DNA of 64,000 bases from Chitinivibrionales bacterium. GTDB taxonomy: Bacteria > Fibrobacterota > Chitinivibrionia > Chitinivibrionales > JANQEN01. Where the stretch lies: assembly GCA_028278335.1 (NCBI GenBank), contig JANQEN010000210.1, positions 1 to 64,000 of the forward strand, given 5' to 3'. The translations under genes and the position numbers were made by a program. This document shows positions 45,668 through 55,489 of the stretch, piece by piece (position 1 is the stretch's first letter; the number at the start of each line of letters is the position of its first letter). The notes under the pieces are model-generated. The model ran no database searches, was not told the DNA's origin, and worked only from the letters and a program-made list of their open reading frames with translations.

Positions 45668-46795
45668 TTAGGGCAACGTCTTTCTAAACACAAAAGATTG
45701 TGGATTTATCTCTTTTTCCAAAGCAGGAAATTTCCATTGAGAAATCTCCTTTGCTATATTTTCAATACGCCATTTTTTATCAATAGCTGAGCCGGACACA
45801 TCAATCTTGAGATTTTCCACCACACCCTTCCAATTTACAGAGAAGGTCGCCTCAATTCTTGTTTTCTTACCCTTTTCTTTGACATCTGCAAATCGTTGAG
45901 CTGTAATAAAGAGAGGGCTATAGTATTTGGCAATGATCTCATCGACCATGGCTTCTTCTCGCTCCTGCAAAGTGATCGATTGATAATGACCTGTAAAGGC
46001 ATCACGAATAAAATCATAGTAATCTATATCAGCCTTACATTGTCCAAAGGGTTGTCGGCTACTTTTATTATCCTCTAAAGAGTATGATGCAGAATCATCA
46101 ACCGTAATATTTCTCAATCGATCGTAGAGCAACTCAATCAGCCCTTCAGGAAAAAATGAAGCAATCGCATTGCTTGAAAAGGGATTTAATCGCTCCCCTT
46201 CAAATTCAAAGGTCGAGTCATTGAAAACCACATCAACCGAACGATCATAGGACTCTTTGACCACCACATCGGCAATGACATCACTAAGTGCATCACTCGT
46301 ATTAAGTCCAATATATTTCTGGATTTCACAGGTATCGTCACCATGAATCCATAGTTGATTAAAGGTTCTTAAAACACAGTTAAGTCCTCCAAGCTTGCCG
46401 GTGGACTTGGAAGAGGGATGAAGATAGGCATGCGTAGCATGGACAATGGATTTGGCTTCGCCTGTTGGCATTGTATAAAAAAACTCTTCAACACGCCAAA
46501 TATAGCCATTTTCCTTAAGTTCAATTCGATCAACCTTTCTAAAATCACCACCCTCCTCAGAGCGAAATTCCCAAAATCCCGCCATTCTCTTTATTGTGCT
46601 ATCTCTCTCCTCTTTTGAAAATTCAACTAAATCTTCATATTTTGACCCTGACTGCTCAAAGGCAAGGATAATATTGTTAATAAGGTCGGTCTGAGTCACC
46701 AGGTTGATAAACACCACAACAATAACCAAAGCAACAAGAATTACCGTGGCTCTTTGAAAGGGGTTTTTGCTTTTTGAGGAAAATTTTTTTGGCAT
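45668..46795 (-). CDS. Membrane-anchored protein with TonB/AgmX-like C-terminus
   Basis: 375 residues. A basic start (KKFSSKSKNPF) and transmembrane helix (about 17-37, VILVALVIVVVFINLVTQT) put the bulk outside the cytoplasm. The middle (~70-260) is unrecognised. The last ~85 residues resemble the AgmX/PglI or TonB-like C-terminal domain: ATFSVNWKGVVENLKIDVSG, then EISQWKFPALEKE. This domain spans or binds envelope structures in other bacteria. A good ribosome binding site (AGGAGACG) precedes the ATG. It is convergent with the PAS-GGDEF-EAL gene (9 bp gap). Confidence 0.6.
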   Translation of the reverse strand: MPKKFSSKSKNPFQRATVILVALVIVVVFINLVTQTDLINNIILAFEQSGSKYEDLVEFSKEERDSTIKRMAGFWEFRSEEGGDFRKVDRIELKENGYIWRVEEFFYTMPTGEAKSIVHATHAYLHPSSKSTGKLGGLNCVLRTFNQLWIHGDDTCEIQKYIGLNTSDALSDVIADVVVKESYDRSVDVVFNDSTFEFEGERLNPFSSNAIASFFPEGLIELLYDRLRNITVDDSASYSLEDNKSSRQPFGQCKADIDYYDFIRDAFTGHYQSITLQEREEAMVDEIIAKYYSPLFITAQRFADVKEKGKKTRIEATFSVNWKGVVENLKIDVSGSAIDKKWRIENIAKEISQWKFPALEKEINPQSFVFRKTLP

Positions 46796-46894
46796 GTTAC
46801 GTCTCCTTATGTTCTGCTATAAAATATACTGGTAATTCGCCATATATATAAGGGATAATAAATTATTTTACAGATCAAACAATCGATTTTTTAT

Positions 46895-47060
46895 CCCAGA
46901 TTATGCAGTAGGAGTAGATGCAGAAGTGCAAGATTATGATTTAGTAAGACGTGAAGGCTATGAAGGGCAAATCTACAAGGTGATATGGCCGAAAAGCCTG
47001 AATGTCTTAATGGGCATAAGGTTGTGCTTCTGCGCTGCTTCCTATTCCATGATCTGGGTT
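46895..47060 (+). mobile_element. Inverted-repeat element, copy C (166 bp, internally deleted)
   Basis: It begins CCCAGATTATGCAGTAGG and ends TTCCTATTCCATGATCTGGG plus TT. Relative to the full-length copies it lacks 43 bp of the right half, around GCTACTTCCCAAGCGTACAT. It lies between the 46795 promoter region and folE, ending 50 bp before the folE ATG. Confidence 0.72.
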
Positions 47061-47110
47061 TATATATAAAACACCGGATTCAGTTAAAATGTTTCAATGA
47101 AAGGATAAAA

Positions 47111-47662
47111 ATGGAAGAGGCAATACGAAAGATATTGATGGAGATTGGTGAAGACCCAAATCGCGAAGGCTTAGTGGACACACCAAGAAGAGTTAAAAAA
47201 TCCTTTGAGCATCTATTAAAAGGATATACCATGAATCCGGAACAGATCATTGGAAGCGCTATCTTTCATGAGAACTGCAATAATATGATTATTGTCAAGG
47301 ACATTGAACTCTACAGTATGTGCGAACATCATATGCTCCCCTTTTATGGCAAGTGCCATATTGGCTATATCTCGCACAATAAAGTATATGGCGTAAGTAA
47401 ATTAGCCCGATTGGTTGACTGTTTTGCCCGCCGTCTTCAAGTGCAAGAACGTCTTACCCAACAGATTGCCCAATCTATTCTTACGCCAATCGAAGCAGAA
47501 GGAGTTGGCGTCGTTATTGAAGCAAAGCATTTGTGCATGATGATGCGTGGTATTGAAAAACAGAACTCTAAAATGATTACTTCTGCAATGCTTGGTAGTT
47601 TTCGCGATGAGATTGCAACTCGAAATGAGTTTTTGCGATTGATAGGATTGGAAAATCGTTAA
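47111..47662 (+). CDS. folE: GTP cyclohydrolase I
   Basis: 183 residues. Catalyses GTP to dihydroneopterin triphosphate, the first step of folate or queuosine precursor synthesis. Key parts are [39 protein letters not shown] (zinc Cys and His residues), [20 protein letters not shown], and [20 protein letters not shown] with the second zinc Cys. The ATG at 47111 has AAGGA upstream. The reading frame stays open upstream into element copy C, but those codons are not part of the protein. It is convergent with a STAS gene (3 bp gap). Confidence 0.95.
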   Translation: MEEAIRKILMEIGEDPNREGLVDTPRRVKKSFEHLLKGYTMNPEQIIGSAIFHENCNNMIIVKDIELYSMCEHHMLPFYGKCHIGYISHNKVYGVSKLARLVDCFARRLQVQERLTQQIAQSILTPIEAEGVGVVIEAKHLCMMMRGIEKQNSKMITSAMLGSFRDEIATRNEFLRLIGLENR

Positions 47663-47665
47663 TCC

Positions 47666-47995
47666 TTAACCAAGCTTCTCCAGCGTATCAATAATATGAA
47701 AGGTCTTATCAAGATTGGCGAAGCAGAAGATCTCATAAATCTGGCCTTGGGGAATGAGAAAGAGAAGCTCATTTCCCTGCTCCCGATAGTTTTTCCAACA
47801 ATTTACGAACACACCGAGCCCACCACTGTCAACAAAACTTACTTTTTGTAAATCAACCACAGCCTTGTCTGCTGGTTGAGCTAGCTGCTCTTGAATGGCC
47901 TGTGATACTCTGGCCGTGTCTGCACCAGACATGCGTCCCTCTAACTCTATAACCGGTATTCCCTGATGATCTACTGTTTTGACATCTAAACCCAT
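47666..47995 (-). CDS. STAS-domain anti-sigma factor antagonist
   Basis: 109 residues, one STAS domain. The conserved phosphorylation-site region reads SFVDSGGLGVFVN; the Ser after Asp matches the phosphorylated Ser58 of SpoIIAA. Such proteins, when dephosphorylated by a PP2C/SpoIIE phosphatase, release a sigma factor from its anti-sigma kinase. It is the last gene of the glgP-ptsI-STAS operon (24 bp after ptsI). The SpoIIE receptor at 22140 is a candidate partner, by inference. Confidence 0.88.
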   Translation of the reverse strand: MGLDVKTVDHQGIPVIELEGRMSGADTARVSQAIQEQLAQPADKAVVDLQKVSFVDSGGLGVFVNCWKNYREQGNELLFLIPQGQIYEIFCFANLDKTFHIIDTLEKLG

Positions 47996-48019
47996 AGTCG
48001 CTTCTCCAAAGATAGTTAA

Positions 48020-49768
48020 TTATTCAAAGGTTGGAATTTTCTGTAATAAATCACCCACCATCTGCTTGTTGACTCGCTTAATCCATTTGTTGACTCCGCT
48101 TGATGTGTCAATGGCAAAAAGGTGGGAGGCACTCTCTGCAGCCTCAACGTAGCTAATATTTGAAATCAACTCCTTGATAATTGGGATATTTCTGGGGATG
48201 ACGCTAAATCGTTTGAGGCCAATTCCTAAAAGAAGGATTGTATAGATTGGGTTACCGGCCATTTCCCCACAAATTGAGATGGAAGTGCCATTATCCTTGG
48301 AAATATCTATGGCTGTTTTGATAATTTTGATAAAGGCCGGCTCAATAGGATTGTAGAGGTGATTGACTTTGGGGTTGTTTCGATCAGCGGCACTAAGATA
48401 CTGAAGTAAATCATTGGTACCAATGGAGGCGAAGTCAATCTCTCTGATAAAGGTATCCATCTCCAAAATTGCCAGTGGCACTTCAAAGAGCACACCACAT
48501 TTAGGTACATCCATCTTTAATTTTTTTGACACCTCTTTGATCACTTCACGCGATTCGATCCACTCCTGCAAGGTAGTCACCATGGGGAACATGATCTTAT
48601 AATTGTACTGCTGGCCTGCAATCATAATTGCTCTAAGCTGCATCTCAAAGAGATCTTTTCGTTCTAAGAGAATACGTATCGCCCGCCATCCCATAAAGGG
48701 ATTGAACTCGGTTGGCATCTGGAAAAACTCGGGGATTTTATCACCCCCAATATCCATCATCCGAACGACGCACTCCTTTTTTCCAATCTTTTTAAAAATA
48801 GACTTATAAAATTTTATCTGCTCTTCCTCAGAGGGAAACTCCTTCTTATTTGACAGAAGGTATTCGGTGCGCACCAGCCCAACACCATCGGCTCCATTGG
48901 CTGTGGCGTCGTTGATATCATCGGGCATAGAGATGTTTGCCAGCACCTCAATATGAACTCCATCGCGCGTGTAAACCGGACGATCCCACTTCTTTTTCAA
49001 GGTTTTCCGAACAACGGTTTCCTTTTTCTCCAACTCCACATATTTATTAATAACCGTTGGCGTTGGTCGAATAAAAACGGTTGCCTTGTCAGCATCAACA
49101 AGCAGTTCGTCTCCAGGGTGAATTCTCTCGGTGATGTTATGAATACCAGAGACAACAGGAATTGAATAAGAGCGAGCCAAAATTGCTGCATGGGATGTTT
49201 TGCCACCGCTGACGCTCACCACAGCTTTAATTTTGTGAACATCGTAGCTTAAGATGTCCGAGGGGGTAAAGGTACGGAGTACAACAAGGACAATGGAATC
49301 CAAAAAGGTCTTCTGTCGACCCTTGTTTTCATGGATATAGGTGATGAGTTTTTCACAAATCTCAACCATATCACCACTTCGCTCTTTAAAATAGGAGGTT
49401 CCCGCAGCATTAAACCGTTTGATAAAGTCATTGGAGACCAGTCGTATTGACGTTTCCAAATCAAACAGTTTTGTGGTGATAGTTTCAACCACCTGTCCAA
49501 TAAACGCGGGGTCGTCAAGAATATGTTCGTAAATATTTAATATTGAGGCATCAAAACTTGAGGTTCCATCAAAATTTTTCTGATAGGAACGGTAATCCTC
49601 TTTTGCCCGTTCACGGATCTCATTGAAGCGCATGATATGATCACCCACGTCCTGTCGAGAGATCGACACAACCGACGATTGTTGCACGGCTCGCCCAACA
49701 ATGTAGGCTTTTCCAAGACCCTTTCCTTCAACAACGGTGATACCCGATAATTTTCGTTCCTTTGTCAT
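48020..49768 (-). CDS. ptsI: PTS phosphoenolpyruvate-protein phosphotransferase (enzyme I)
   Basis: 582 residues. The N-terminal domain has the phospho-His in VSGGKTSHAAILARSYSIPV (about residue 195). The PEP-binding barrel has NGADGVGLVRTEYLL, RMMDIGGDKIPEF, FNPFMGWRAIRILL and SICGEMAGNPIYTILLLGIG (catalytic Cys). It moves phosphate from PEP to HPr. No HPr or EII gene is in the window. The ATG at 49768 is chosen for the GGAAGG upstream and lies two bases after the glgP stop, so the two are co-translated. Confidence 0.93.
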   Translation of the reverse strand: MTKERKLSGITVVEGKGLGKAYIVGRAVQQSSVVSISRQDVGDHIMRFNEIRERAKEDYRSYQKNFDGTSSFDASILNIYEHILDDPAFIGQVVETITTKLFDLETSIRLVSNDFIKRFNAAGTSYFKERSGDMVEICEKLITYIHENKGRQKTFLDSIVLVVLRTFTPSDILSYDVHKIKAVVSVSGGKTSHAAILARSYSIPVVSGIHNITERIHPGDELLVDADKATVFIRPTPTVINKYVELEKKETVVRKTLKKKWDRPVYTRDGVHIEVLANISMPDDINDATANGADGVGLVRTEYLLSNKKEFPSEEEQIKFYKSIFKKIGKKECVVRMMDIGGDKIPEFFQMPTEFNPFMGWRAIRILLERKDLFEMQLRAIMIAGQQYNYKIMFPMVTTLQEWIESREVIKEVSKKLKMDVPKCGVLFEVPLAILEMDTFIREIDFASIGTNDLLQYLSAADRNNPKVNHLYNPIEPAFIKIIKTAIDISKDNGTSISICGEMAGNPIYTILLLGIGLKRFSVIPRNIPIIKELISNISYVEAAESASHLFAIDTSSGVNKWIKRVNKQMVGDLLQKIPTFE

Positions 49769-49770
49769 AT

Positions 49771-52158
49771 CTATACTACCTTCCAGATATCTTTTGAACA
49801 CTGCATTACTGCACGATCACAGGAAAACCAGCCTAAACGAGCAATATTGAGCAAACACATGGAGAGCCATTTACTTCGCTCTTTGTATAATCCTTCGATA
49901 GATTTTTGCTTCTTCATGTAGTCGTCAAAGTCACGAAGCACACAAAAGATGTCAACGTCTTTTAATGAGGCAATCAAAGGATTGATCATATTATGATTGG
50001 GAAAGGAGGGCAAAATCTCTTCCAAAAATGAGAATATCGCCTGGAGCTCTTTGCTTTTGTCAATAATCTCATGGGGGTTATTTTGAGTCGTTGTGCCGAT
50101 CAGAGAACTTTTTTTCCCAAAGATCACCATGTTCTCTTTTCCAACTTTCTCAATCATCTCAATATTTGAGCCACTTTGACTGGCGATTGTAATTGCGCCA
50201 TTAAGAGCAAATTTCATATTACTGGTACCGCTTGCTTCCCAACCGGGCGTAGAAATCTGCTCGGAAAGGTCTGCCGCAGGAACCGTATGCTCGGCCATAC
50301 TCATCCCATAGTTGGGAATAAAAATAACTTTAATCTGATTTTTTGCCAGAGGATCGTTATTAATTATTTGGATAATAATATGTATTAAATGAATGATCTG
50401 TTTTGCCAAAAAGTCTGCCGGTGCAGCACGGCCTCCAAAGATATGCGTTCTCTGTAATCCAATTTCTTTACCATCCCTAATTTTTAGGTATTGCGATATG
50501 ATGTAAAAAAGCTGGAGTAATTGTCGCTTACAGGGATGTATTCTTCGACAATGAATGTCAAAAAATGAGTTTGGATCAATCTCAATTCCATAGTACTTCT
50601 CTAACACCATACTTAAATTGCGTTTTGCCGTGTGCTTGACATCCTCAAATCGAATGAGAACCTCGCTATCATTGGCAAACTTTTCCAATTCACTGAGTTT
50701 ATTGAAATCACCAACCGAATCTTCCTCTAAAAGTTCATTTAAGAGAAAGGTTAATGGCCTATTGGCAGAAAACAGCCATCGACGAAAGGTGATGCCGTTA
50801 GTCACACTCTGCAAATTCTTTTTTGTAAACTCAAAGACTCCGGGAAAAACTTTTTTCCGCAGCTGTTTTGTCTGCTCCTTAGAGACTCCATTGACAACAG
50901 AGGAACCAATAATCCCTAAATGGTCCATCTTTATCCGTTTGACCTCCTCCTCTTCGATAATAGAAAGGTCCTTTTTATGCTCTTTGGGTAATTCAACACT
51001 TCCACTACAATGCTTCAAATGCCAAGCATTGATATCTTCAATGATCTGAGTATGGCGAGGTAAAATTTCATTCAACAGATAGAGGGGAAGTTTTTCATAG
51101 CTATCAGGTGAAATCGCATGGCTGGTATAGGAAAACACATTCCGTGTTATTCTCCAGGCATCTTTCCAATCTAGCTGTTCTCGGTCTAAAAGAAGACGCA
51201 TCATCTCGGGGATTGCCATAGCACAGCGATTGCCATTGAGCTGAATGGCCACCTTCTTGTCAAGATCTACAATACGAGAATTGTGCAATTTATAGCGACG
51301 AATAATATCTCTTAGCGAAGCAGAAGCAAGAAAATACTCCTGTTTAATACGCATTTCCGTTGCACGATGCACATCTTCATCAGGGAATAGATAGTTGGTA
51401 ATACGCCCTGTCTTAAACTTCTCCTCCACAGCTCTAATATAATCACCATGGTTCATATAATCCTGCAAAAACTGCTCGGAGGCCTGCGCAGACCAAAGGC
51501 GCAGTGTATGTACCGTGTCATTCTTATACCCGGCAATAGGAAAGTCGTAGGGAACTGCATTTACACTATCCGCAGGAAGCCAGTAGTCTCCATTATCAGG
51601 TGAGGGTTTAAGAGAGCCATGGAACTCTACGGTATTAGCATATTCTGGTCGTTTAATAAACCATTGATGACTTTTATGCAACCAATCATAGGGCTGTTCT
51701 GTTTGCATGCCATCACGAATTTCCTGATTGAATAGGGCATAATCATAATTTAATCCATACCCCATACCGGGAATACCAATAGACGCCATGGCATCTAAGA
51801 TACAGGAAGCAAGACGCCCCTTTCCAGGATTTCCAAGATTGAGGTCAGCCTCTTGTCCATACAACTCATCAAGAGAAAAACCGAGTCGCTCAGCTGCCTC
51901 TACCGTACTTTTTTCTAATCCCAAATTGATAATATTTTGTTTAAGGCTCTTACCAAAAACATACTCTAAGGAGAGATAATAGACACGACGGGGGTTTCCT
52001 GAATGATATTTCTTTTGGGTTTCAATCCATTTATTGAGCATATGGCTTCGCACAGCATAGGAGAGTGCCATATACTTATCATGAGCGGTTGCAGTTGAAT
52101 CATCCTTAGCCTGGATAAATCGCAAATAGCGAAAATAGAATTTTGATATATTCTCCAT
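49771..52158 (-). CDS. glgP: Glycogen/alpha-glucan phosphorylase
   Basis: 795 residues, full length. Recognisable phosphorylase motifs are YYLSLEYVFGKSLKQN, GLNYDYALFNQEI, VTNGITFRRWL, HIFGGRAAPADFLAKQII, VIFIPNYGMSMAEHTVPAAD and EASGTSNMKFALNGAITIAS with the PLP-binding Lys. It releases glucose-1-phosphate from glycogen or maltodextrin. Small departures (GRAAP for GKAAP, SQSGSN for LDGAN-type wording) distinguish it from E. coli GlgP but leave the active site intact. It is the first gene of the glgP-ptsI-STAS operon, with AAAGGAACC upstream. Confidence 0.9.
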   Translation of the reverse strand: MENISKFYFRYLRFIQAKDDSTATAHDKYMALSYAVRSHMLNKWIETQKKYHSGNPRRVYYLSLEYVFGKSLKQNIINLGLEKSTVEAAERLGFSLDELYGQEADLNLGNPGKGRLASCILDAMASIGIPGMGYGLNYDYALFNQEIRDGMQTEQPYDWLHKSHQWFIKRPEYANTVEFHGSLKPSPDNGDYWLPADSVNAVPYDFPIAGYKNDTVHTLRLWSAQASEQFLQDYMNHGDYIRAVEEKFKTGRITNYLFPDEDVHRATEMRIKQEYFLASASLRDIIRRYKLHNSRIVDLDKKVAIQLNGNRCAMAIPEMMRLLLDREQLDWKDAWRITRNVFSYTSHAISPDSYEKLPLYLLNEILPRHTQIIEDINAWHLKHCSGSVELPKEHKKDLSIIEEEEVKRIKMDHLGIIGSSVVNGVSKEQTKQLRKKVFPGVFEFTKKNLQSVTNGITFRRWLFSANRPLTFLLNELLEEDSVGDFNKLSELEKFANDSEVLIRFEDVKHTAKRNLSMVLEKYYGIEIDPNSFFDIHCRRIHPCKRQLLQLFYIISQYLKIRDGKEIGLQRTHIFGGRAAPADFLAKQIIHLIHIIIQIINNDPLAKNQIKVIFIPNYGMSMAEHTVPAADLSEQISTPGWEASGTSNMKFALNGAITIASQSGSNIEMIEKVGKENMVIFGKKSSLIGTTTQNNPHEIIDKSKELQAIFSFLEEILPSFPNHNMINPLIASLKDVDIFCVLRDFDDYMKKQKSIEGLYKERSKWLSMCLLNIARLGWFSCDRAVMQCSKDIWKVV

Positions 52159-52533
52159 AGGTTCCTTTAAAACTGTACTGATATCAAAGGCATCTGTACC
52201 AAAATGTACAACGCTTCACAGGCTAAATGTGTTCACCACTGTAAAGAATAGCGTAGTAAAGCCGCTTCATATCGTTTATCGAGGGCATCGGGCAAAGCAA
52301 AGCAGCTGTAAATAGGTCTGATGCAGTCTCTGTGCTTACGTATGTTCAAATCAAATATCACTATCAATATAATTTATTTTATCAACAACTTTCTCTAAAT
52401 TATTGCTGTTATAGCCGTTATCTTCTCTGTACAAACTAAAAAAACTTCAAATCTATTAAAAAATGTATGCTAATGTATTATTCACTTGTGTTTCATAAAA
52501 GAGGGCAATTATTTTTAAGGGCCACAAATCTAC
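52159..52533. other. Divergent intergenic region before tRNA-Ser
   Basis: 375 bp, AT-rich toward the right. It must contain the glgP promoter and that of tRNA-Ser. No open frame or RNA other than the tRNA is evident. Confidence 0.4.
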
Positions 52534-52623
52534 GGAGGGGTGGCCGAGCGGCTTAAGGCAACGGTTTGCTAAACCGTCGTAGGGGCAACTCTACCGGAGG
52601 TTCAAATCCTCTCCCCTCCGCCA
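52534..52623 (+). tRNA. tRNA-Ser (anticodon GCT)
   Basis: Acceptor GGAGGGG/CCCCTCC, G73 and encoded CCA. D-arm with GGCCGAGCGGCTTAAGGC, anticodon stem ACGGT/ACCGT with loop TTGCTAA (GCT at 52568-52570), and a long variable arm (TAGGGGCAACTCTA region) typical of class II tRNA. A terminator follows. Confidence 0.95.
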
Positions 52624-52625
52624 CC

Positions 52626-52667
52626 AAAAAGGTCACTGGGTAACCAAAAAAGGGTGGCCTTTTTTTA
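52626..52667 (+). terminator. Terminator after tRNA-Ser
   Basis: AAAAAGGTCAC pairs with GTGGCCTTTTT (one wobble) across a loop of about 19 nt, ending in a run of seven T. Confidence 0.75.
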
Positions 52668-52792
52668 ATTCTTTTGAGTGAATCATACAGGCTATAACTG
52701 CAGTTTTTCTTCCATATACAGCTATAACAATGGTAATATTGTACAATAATGGACCTTAATCGTCAACAACGGATCGATTAACTAACGGTGGT

Positions 52793-53134
52793 TTATAAAA
52801 GTGACTCCAATGAGGTGATTACCTTAAGCACTGTTGTCAGCTTGGTAAACTCCAAGAGACGGTTCATATAGGCTTGAGGGTTATCATTTTCAGTGAGAAG
52901 GATCAATTCCCGCCCAGATTTCTGCATTAGTGTATGATAATAAAGAATAATGCCAAGTCCGGTGCTATCCATAAAGTCAGTCCGGGTAATATCTAAGATA
53001 ATCTGATTGGTCTCTTTTTTATAAACACTCTCCAACTTTTTCTTCAACTTTTTCGAATCTACCCCGATAACTCTTCCGTCCAAATGGATTAAAGGGATAT
53101 CATGAAACTTTTTCACTATCAGAGCTAAGGCCAT
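52793..53134 (-). CDS. STAS-domain anti-sigma factor antagonist (second)
   Basis: 113 residues from the ATG at 53134, preceded by AGGAGAT. STAS domain with IPLIHLDGRVIGVD and the phosphosite region DFMDSTGLGIILYYH, in which the SpoIIAA-like Ser is conserved. It differs from the STAS protein at 47666 in most positions. It may belong to a separate partner-switching pair. A longer open frame to 53206 lacks a ribosome binding site. Confidence 0.85.
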   Translation of the reverse strand: MALALIVKKFHDIPLIHLDGRVIGVDSKKLKKKLESVYKKETNQIILDITRTDFMDSTGLGIILYYHTLMQKSGRELILLTENDNPQAYMNRLLEFTKLTTVLKVITSLESLL

Positions 53135-53221
53135 GTGTATATCTCCTGCCAGTTCAAATGTACCGTGCTTTACCCTATCCTCCCCAGCATATTGGGCACC
53201 TATCAAAAATTATATTATTAA

Positions 53222-54034
53222 TCAGCGCTTCCGATAATTTTTTGCCCCTCTGTCCACTGATTTGTTTTGGTGTTTTTCCTGTTTCTGTTTAAAACCCATT
53301 GCCTTAAGGGCGGCTACCTCCCGTTCAGACAATCTACGAAAAGCTCCTCGCTTTAAGGTGCCCAGTTTGATAGCGGCAAATCTGATTCGTTTGAGTCGAA
53401 GTACTGTATGCTCTAAACCCTCGATCATTCTTCGAATATGACGATTTTTACCCTCATACAAAACAATCTCATACCAATATCCGCTTGCATAAACCCCCTC
53501 CAGCACCTGCACTGAGCCTGCCAAGAGATGTTGATTGTCGGAATAAACCCCATGATGAGTCATTGTCTCTATCTCTTCATTGGACAGGACCGAATCTACT
53601 CGAACATGGTACACCTTTTTAATGTGGTATCGAGGATGGGTCAAAGCATGAACAAGATCACCGTCATTGGTCATCAAAAGAAGTCCCTCGGAGTTTCTAT
53701 CCAACCGACCAACATACTTAAGATGTATTGCATCAAAACCAGCCTCTTGAAGGGCGGTGTATACTGTTTTTCTATTCTCTGGATCACGGGCTGTGACAAC
53801 AACCCCCCTTGATTTATGGTAGGCTATATACTGTTTTTCTCGAATCACCTCTATGGTTTTCCCGTTGTATTGCACAACATCCCTGCCAGGAACAACCTTG
53901 GTCCCAAGAGTGGTAACGGTTTGCCCGTTGATTAAGATCTTCCCCGATTCTATCAGTCGATCACAATCGCGTCGAGAGCCCAAACCACATTGAGCTAAAA
54001 AGCGGTTGAGCCGTAATGCTTCGATTTCTATCAT
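53222..54034 (-). CDS. Pseudouridine synthase of the RsuA/RluB/E/F family
   Basis: 270 residues. An S4 domain (RLNRFLAQCGLGSRRDCDRL, IESGKILINGQTV) is followed by the catalytic domain with KYVGRLDRNSEGLLLMTNDG (catalytic Asp in GRLDRNSEGL) and EGKNRHIRRMIEGL. It converts uridine to pseudouridine in rRNA; RluB-like 23S modification is likely but the exact site is not predictable. The ATG at 54034 follows the DUF512 stop by one base and has AAAGG upstream, so translation is coupled. Confidence 0.9.
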   Translation of the reverse strand: MIEIEALRLNRFLAQCGLGSRRDCDRLIESGKILINGQTVTTLGTKVVPGRDVVQYNGKTIEVIREKQYIAYHKSRGVVVTARDPENRKTVYTALQEAGFDAIHLKYVGRLDRNSEGLLLMTNDGDLVHALTHPRYHIKKVYHVRVDSVLSNEEIETMTHHGVYSDNQHLLAGSVQVLEGVYASGYWYEIVLYEGKNRHIRRMIEGLEHTVLRLKRIRFAAIKLGTLKRGAFRRLSEREVAALKAMGFKQKQEKHQNKSVDRGAKNYRKR

Positions 54035-54035
54035 G

Positions 54036-55370
54036 TTACCTTTCTGTGAGAAGAGAAAATAGGGCCAATACTGAATCAACAACCAAAACCTTTTTTCTGG
54101 CTATTTTAGCAATTCTCTTTGCCGAGAATCCATCCAATGTATAGCCAAGATAGTTAAACATTACCGCCGGAAGGATCACAGCTGTGTAATCTCCTTTAGT
54201 TTTTCCTATTGTAGAAATAATATCTCCTGCAGTCACCAGGCCGGCTACTGTCACCAGGGGACCAAAAAAAATATTTTCCACAACAGCCAAATCAATTCGG
54301 TGTTGCTTTAAATGTTGATTACATTCATCTATAATTTTATTGATAAAGGGTGCTGCGCTTTGGGCAGTTAAAACCAAATATCGTTTAAACGATGATTTCT
54401 TGCCATCACCCTTTGACAATGAGCTTTTCAGCTTTTTTTTACACTCTTTCCAGTCCTGCAGAAGCAATCGCACCAATCCAACCCCATTCTCAATTTGGGG
54501 ATACTCTTCATAGTATCTATTTGATGGAATTGATTGCCCAGCCTTAATAAAAAACTCATCAGCAAGGAAGAGTCGCCGCGCTCCAGAGGCCTGTTGATCC
54601 TTTTCACTGATTGGATTGACCAGATCAATAATAGATTGTGCATTGCTCTTAGTTACTGGTGACAAAGGCTTCTTACGATGTTTGGTAAGCCCTACTGGAA
54701 CAACAGCAATTGAAAGAAGCGAATCCTTAAACCCAAGAAGGTCTTTAAGCGTCTTTTTAAGGACAGTCCCATCATTGATCCCTGGACAAACAACAATCTG
54801 TGTATGAAACTGAATACCACAATCAGCCAGTGTTTGCAGCTGTTCCATGATGAGGCCAGCCTTGGGATTGTTGATCATAGCTTTGCGCACCGAAGGATCA
54901 GTGGCATGTACAGAGACATAAAGTGGTGAGAGGCCAAGTTGGTCAATTTTTTGAAACGTACCTGCAGTAAAAGAGGTTAGAGTAATGTAATTACCATCCA
55001 TAAAGGAGTACCGATAATCCTCATCCTTTACATAGAGATTTTTTCGCATACCCCTAGGAAGTTGATCAATAAAGCAGAAAATGCATCTATTTTTGCATCG
55101 ATCAACCACAGTTCTTCCAAAGGAGACGCCTAAAAACTCCCCCGGCTCTCGAAACACCAAAACTGTTCTTGTTTTGCCCCGTCTTTGTATGTGACACTCA
55201 AACTCATCGCAGGCAGCCTCAAAGGAGAAGTCAAGCTCATCGTGAATCGATGTGCCATTGACGAAACAAATTCGATCACCCTTTCGTACACCAGCCCGAT
55301 AGAGTGGTGACTCAGACATGATCTTTTTTACTTCAATACCATCGCTGCTATTTTGTGCTTTTCGGTTCAT
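54036..55370 (-). CDS. DUF512 / PDZ-radical SAM-type protein
   Basis: 444 residues. A PDZ-like N-terminus (VKKIMSESPLYRAGVRKGDR) leads into a Cys-rich block CKNRCIFCFIDQLPRGMRKN, the CxxxCxxC cluster of a radical-SAM-like enzyme, and DYRYSFMDGNYITLTSF. The DUF512 C-terminal domain follows. Members are conserved in many bacteria and their reaction is not established. It heads a two-gene unit with the pseudouridine synthase, suggesting an RNA-related role by context only. TAGGAACTA precedes the ATG. Confidence 0.88.
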   Translation of the reverse strand: MNRKAQNSSDGIEVKKIMSESPLYRAGVRKGDRICFVNGTSIHDELDFSFEAACDEFECHIQRRGKTRTVLVFREPGEFLGVSFGRTVVDRCKNRCIFCFIDQLPRGMRKNLYVKDEDYRYSFMDGNYITLTSFTAGTFQKIDQLGLSPLYVSVHATDPSVRKAMINNPKAGLIMEQLQTLADCGIQFHTQIVVCPGINDGTVLKKTLKDLLGFKDSLLSIAVVPVGLTKHRKKPLSPVTKSNAQSIIDLVNPISEKDQQASGARRLFLADEFFIKAGQSIPSNRYYEEYPQIENGVGLVRLLLQDWKECKKKLKSSLSKGDGKKSSFKRYLVLTAQSAAPFINKIIDECNQHLKQHRIDLAVVENIFFGPLVTVAGLVTAGDIISTIGKTKGDYTAVILPAVMFNYLGYTLDGFSAKRIAKIARKKVLVVDSVLALFSLLTER

Positions 55371-55432
55371 TAGTTCCTAATTCATCAGTGAATTGGGTAT
55401 AAGTATATTACAATTTATAAATAGGAAAATAA

Positions 55433-55464
55433 AAAAAGGGAATTGATTATTCATCAATTCCCTC
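55433..55464 (-). terminator. Terminator after the small secreted protein gene
   Basis: AGGGAATTGAT pairs with ATCAATTCCCT; on the minus strand it is followed by eight T. It lies 26 bp after the stop of the 55490 gene. Confidence 0.88.
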
Positions 55465-55489
55465 AATAATTCTCTTGTTCTTCGATTTT

